Source: Datnioides undecimradiatus (lineage: Eukaryota > Chordata > Actinopteri > Lobotiformes > Datnioididae). From it: 64,000 nt of DNA. Of the stretch, positions 63,059 through 64,000 are shown piece after piece. A program made the translations under genes and the position numbers. A model generated the notes under the pieces. That model was not told the DNA's origin, did no database searches, and saw only the letters and a program-made list of their open reading frames with translations. Numbering within the stretch: the stretch's first letter is position 1; every line of letters starts with the position of its first letter. The stretch lies in contig WARS01000013.1 of assembly GCA_008933995.1 (NCBI GenBank), positions 16,681,806-16,745,805 on the forward strand, read 5' to 3'.

Positions 63059-63110
63059 CAAAAGCAAGTTCAAACTACCTGTTTGAACTTGCTTTTGAAC
63101 AGGTTCAAAC
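63059..63110. repeat. Arm-antiarm-partial-arm inverted repeat
   Basis: The 17-base word CAAAAGCAAGTTCAAAC (63,059-63,075) is followed after a 5-base loop by its exact reverse complement (63,081-63,097). The last 8 bases, GTTCAAAC, recur at 63,103-63,110 and can also pair with the middle arm. The layout resembles that at 35,527-35,590. Confidence 0.95.
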
Positions 63111-64000
63111 AAGTGTCTGCAATCTGCAGTCCAGTGGGAGTGCGTTTCAAAGTCTGGGAGTTAAGACCTGAAAAGAGGGATTACCTTTGATCGTCTTAAA
63201 GACTGGAGTGTGATACACAAAACAAGCTCTGGTCAGTTGGCCTCGGTGACCCATTATCGCTGTACAGCACTTTAGTAAGTCTGAAAAATAAGAGAAGAGA
63301 CAGACCACGCATAGATTCTTATGTACAGCAATACCAAGATGTGGGATTGCATATTTATCTGCAATTTTCAAGTGGGCAACCATTTGTGATGCATTTGCAA
63401 TCTTCATTAAAGCACTTCTTGCTTTTGTAAAACTAGCACCTGGTACAAAGCCAGATCAAGAGATGACCCGTGGAGTCAAGTAAACAGAGCCGTAACGGTC
63501 TTAGCAGGAATAAAAACAAGAATAAGTGATCGCTTTCTTCTCATTTGGAGGAATAATGAGCTCAGTGATAGTCCTCAGGTGGTCAAAACACAAGCAAATG
63601 TCTTATGATTTTACTGTGCTGCTGGTAATAAACAGGATCCTTGAGTATAGACACTGAGCCAGTGTGTGGGACGTGTGGTTGATATTAAGTAGAACGGTGA
63701 CATACGTATTCTGCTGGACTCCAACAGAGAAAGACCTCTGGCTCTCAACTCTTTGTTTAATCACCTCTCCAAGGGATACACAGCTCCAGTGAGCCAGGTT
63801 AGCTGCAGGCATGACATATCTCTCTTTCTCACACACAACCACACACACCCGCACACAGAGCAACTTCAGTAACCATACCTTCTTACCACTTATTTACACG
63901 TTTCTGCATTTTCTGCACACAGTGTGTACCTGTTGTAGTTGGTCATTGTACACATTTTATTTTTCAAATTGTGAAATAAACTACATGAGAAGGGGAAAGT
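63111..64000. other. Non-coding, nothing recognised
   Basis: Two minus-strand frames of 86 codons (63,147-63,407 and 63,603-63,863) show no motif. A CA-rich patch lies near 63,831-63,857. Confidence 0.6.

Overview
This window reads as vertebrate nuclear DNA, most likely from a teleost fish and probably a percomorph. The evidence is AT-rich unique sequence without dense coding, several CA/TG, CT, ATCT and TGA microsatellites, two decayed Tc1/mariner-superfamily transposases, a solo LTR, and several old dispersed repeats whose wording I recognise from teleost genomes. The teleost assignment rests on remembered repeat motifs, not on a search.

I find no intact host protein-coding gene, tRNA, rRNA or CRISPR array. 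The longest open frame is about 130 codons; none resembles a known host protein, and their codon context looks random. The window is best read as a gene desert, or as part of one or more very large introns. It could still contain small exons or non-coding transcripts that cannot be recognised from sequence alone.

Layout: 1-4 kb is unique DNA with one dispersed-repeat copy (about 1470-1640) and a degenerate short-unit repeat (about 3480-4010). From 4.9 to 6.3 kb is a GC-richer block that may be regulatory. From 7 to 17 kb is mostly featureless, with a (TG)n, a (CA)n and two dispersed repeats (about 10990-11100 and 12320-12520). From 17 to 18.3 kb and again at about 25.0-25.3, 28.3-29.0, 40.1-40.3 and 59.1-59.6 kb are dense stretches that look like conserved non-coding elements; this is inference only. 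A Tc1-like transposase relic lies at about 19.92-20.12 kb. A second copy of the short-unit repeat lies at 24.18-24.49 kb. An IS630-like transposase relic, still showing an intron position, spans 29.96-30.90 kb. From 31 to 57.5 kb the DNA is interspersed with further dispersed repeats (36.2, 37.9, 49.0 and 57.2 kb, and weaker ones at 31.4, 31.9, 45.0 and 56.7 kb). A 317-bp solo LTR with a matching 4-bp target duplication lies at 51,729-52,045.

There are several striking inverted repeats: a perfect 30-bp palindrome at 49,633-49,662, and two arm-antiarm-arm structures at 35,527-35,590 and 63,059-63,110.

No genes work together here. If the window has a function, it is likely regulatory, carried by the candidate non-coding elements. 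I did not find a convincing new biological system.
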